Source: an uncultured Clostridia bacterium | Lineage (GTDB): Bacteria > Bacillota > Clostridia > Oscillospirales > Ruminococcaceae | Length of the DNA: 5,932 bases | NCBI GenBank assembly: GCA_945931735.1 | Contig: CAMEPN010000133.1 | Coordinates: forward strand, 1 to 5,932 | Direction of reading: 5' to 3' | Shown: positions 5,525 to 5,932 of the stretch, piece by piece | Layout: the number at the start of each line of letters is the position of its first letter | Numbering within the stretch: position 1 is the stretch's first letter | Notes under the pieces: model-generated | The model's input: the letters and a program-made list of their open reading frames with translations, nothing else | What the model was told of the DNA's origin: nothing | Database searches by the model: none | Position numbers and translations under genes: made by a program

Positions 5525-5932
5525 TCAGTAATAATATATGGCGGAATAATTCGCGCCGTTTGAAATGTACTCCGAAATTTTGGTCTTGTCCTTGCTGCCC
5601 GCATAAAACGTCGCGTCGACCAGGTTATAGCCCTTCGACGAAAGCAGCAGCTCGGGTGTTATCCAGCCCGTTTCGGGCGTGTATACCTCGTTCCACGCGT
5701 GGTAGATATCCGGCGAAGCGTAGCCTATTACAAGCCTTGTCGGAATGTCCTGCGAACGCAGCATTGCCGCGACGAGCGACGCGTAGTCAAAGCATATCCC
5801 CTTTTTCCGTGAAAGGGTCCTGTCCGGATCGGGGACATATCCGCTCTGCACCGTGGCGGCGAGGTCGTAATCATAGGTTATATTTTCCGTGACCCAGCCG
5901 AATACCGCCGCTATTTTTTCGATGACATCGCT
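5525..5932 (-). CDS. Transglutaminase-like (papain-fold) protein, N-terminus beyond window
   Basis: The last 135 residues of a protein whose start is off the right edge. The frame is open from 5932, so the in-frame GTG at 5851 is internal. The visible part holds the transglutaminase-core catalytic triad: Cys47 in KKGICFDYASL, His78 in YHAWNEVY and Asp106 in NLVDATF (residues counted from the window edge). The spacing segments LRSQDIPTRLVIGY and WITPEL are also family-typical. Members act as cysteine proteases, amidases or crosslinking acyltransferases, usually outside the cell in bacteria. The substrate cannot be told from sequence. It precedes pilC by 17 nt and probably belongs to the same transcript, which suggests a role in processing or crosslinking cell-surface or pilus proteins; that is inference. 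Signal peptide and domain architecture are not visible because the N-terminus is missing. Confidence 0.88.
   Translation of the reverse strand, partial: SDVIEKIAAVFGWVTENITYDYDLAATVQSGYVPDPDRTLSRKKGICFDYASLVAAMLRSQDIPTRLVIGYASPDIYHAWNEVYTPETGWITPELLLSSKGYNLVDATFYAGSKDKTKISEYISNGANYSAIYYY

Noticed and set aside
5849..5851. GTG as start of the transglutaminase-like gene
   Set aside because: The frame is open and family-like (hydrophobic FGWV, then NITYDYDLAATV) up to the window edge, so this GTG is an internal Val.
5254..5892. 212-codon plus-strand open frame
   Set aside because: It is antisense to pilC and the transglutaminase gene across their boundary and shows no recognisable domain.

Overview
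The window reads as part of a type IV pilus-like (T4P) locus of a Gram-positive bacterium, most likely a Clostridia/Oscillospiraceae-type gut or rumen organism such as a Ruminococcus relative. This placement is inferred from three things: the gene families (PilT, GspF/PilC, a DUF4860-type pilin-like protein and a choice-of-anchor A surface protein), the strong AGGAGG-type ribosome binding sites, and moderately GC-rich genes beside a very AT-rich intergenic stretch. No marker gene fixes the species. All genes lie on the minus strand, so transcription runs from high to low coordinates.

Positions 5932 down to 1646 form one tightly packed operon. It opens (truncated by the window edge) with the C-terminal part of a transglutaminase-like protein (5525-5932). 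Next come the inner-membrane platform protein PilC/GspF (4464-5507), then four small single-membrane-segment proteins (4134-4451, 3683-4132, 3216-3686, 2723-3223) that look like major and minor pilins or pseudopilins, and finally the retraction ATPase PilT (1646-2707). Genes are separated by 1-17 nt or overlap by 4-8 nt, so translational coupling is likely. The assembly ATPase (PilB/GspE), the prepilin peptidase and PilM/N/O are not in the window and would be expected upstream, if present.

Positions 1495-1645 are an AT-rich intergenic stretch. It holds a perfect-consensus sigma-A promoter (TTGACA, 17-bp spacer, TATAAT) and a good RBS driving the last gene. That gene (1-1494, continuing beyond the left edge) has no stop codon in the window. 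It encodes a secreted surface protein with a signal peptide, a choice-of-anchor A type adhesin-like domain, and then an uninterrupted (Asp-Thr)n tract of at least 59 dipeptides that runs off the window.

Taken together, the window suggests a cell-surface adhesion module: a T4P machine with non-canonical pilin N-termini, next to a separately promoted adhesin on a long acidic, threonine-rich stalk. The most unusual elements are the (DT)n stalk, the lack of a canonical GFTLxE prepilin motif in all four pilin-like proteins, and the transglutaminase-like protein at the head of the operon.
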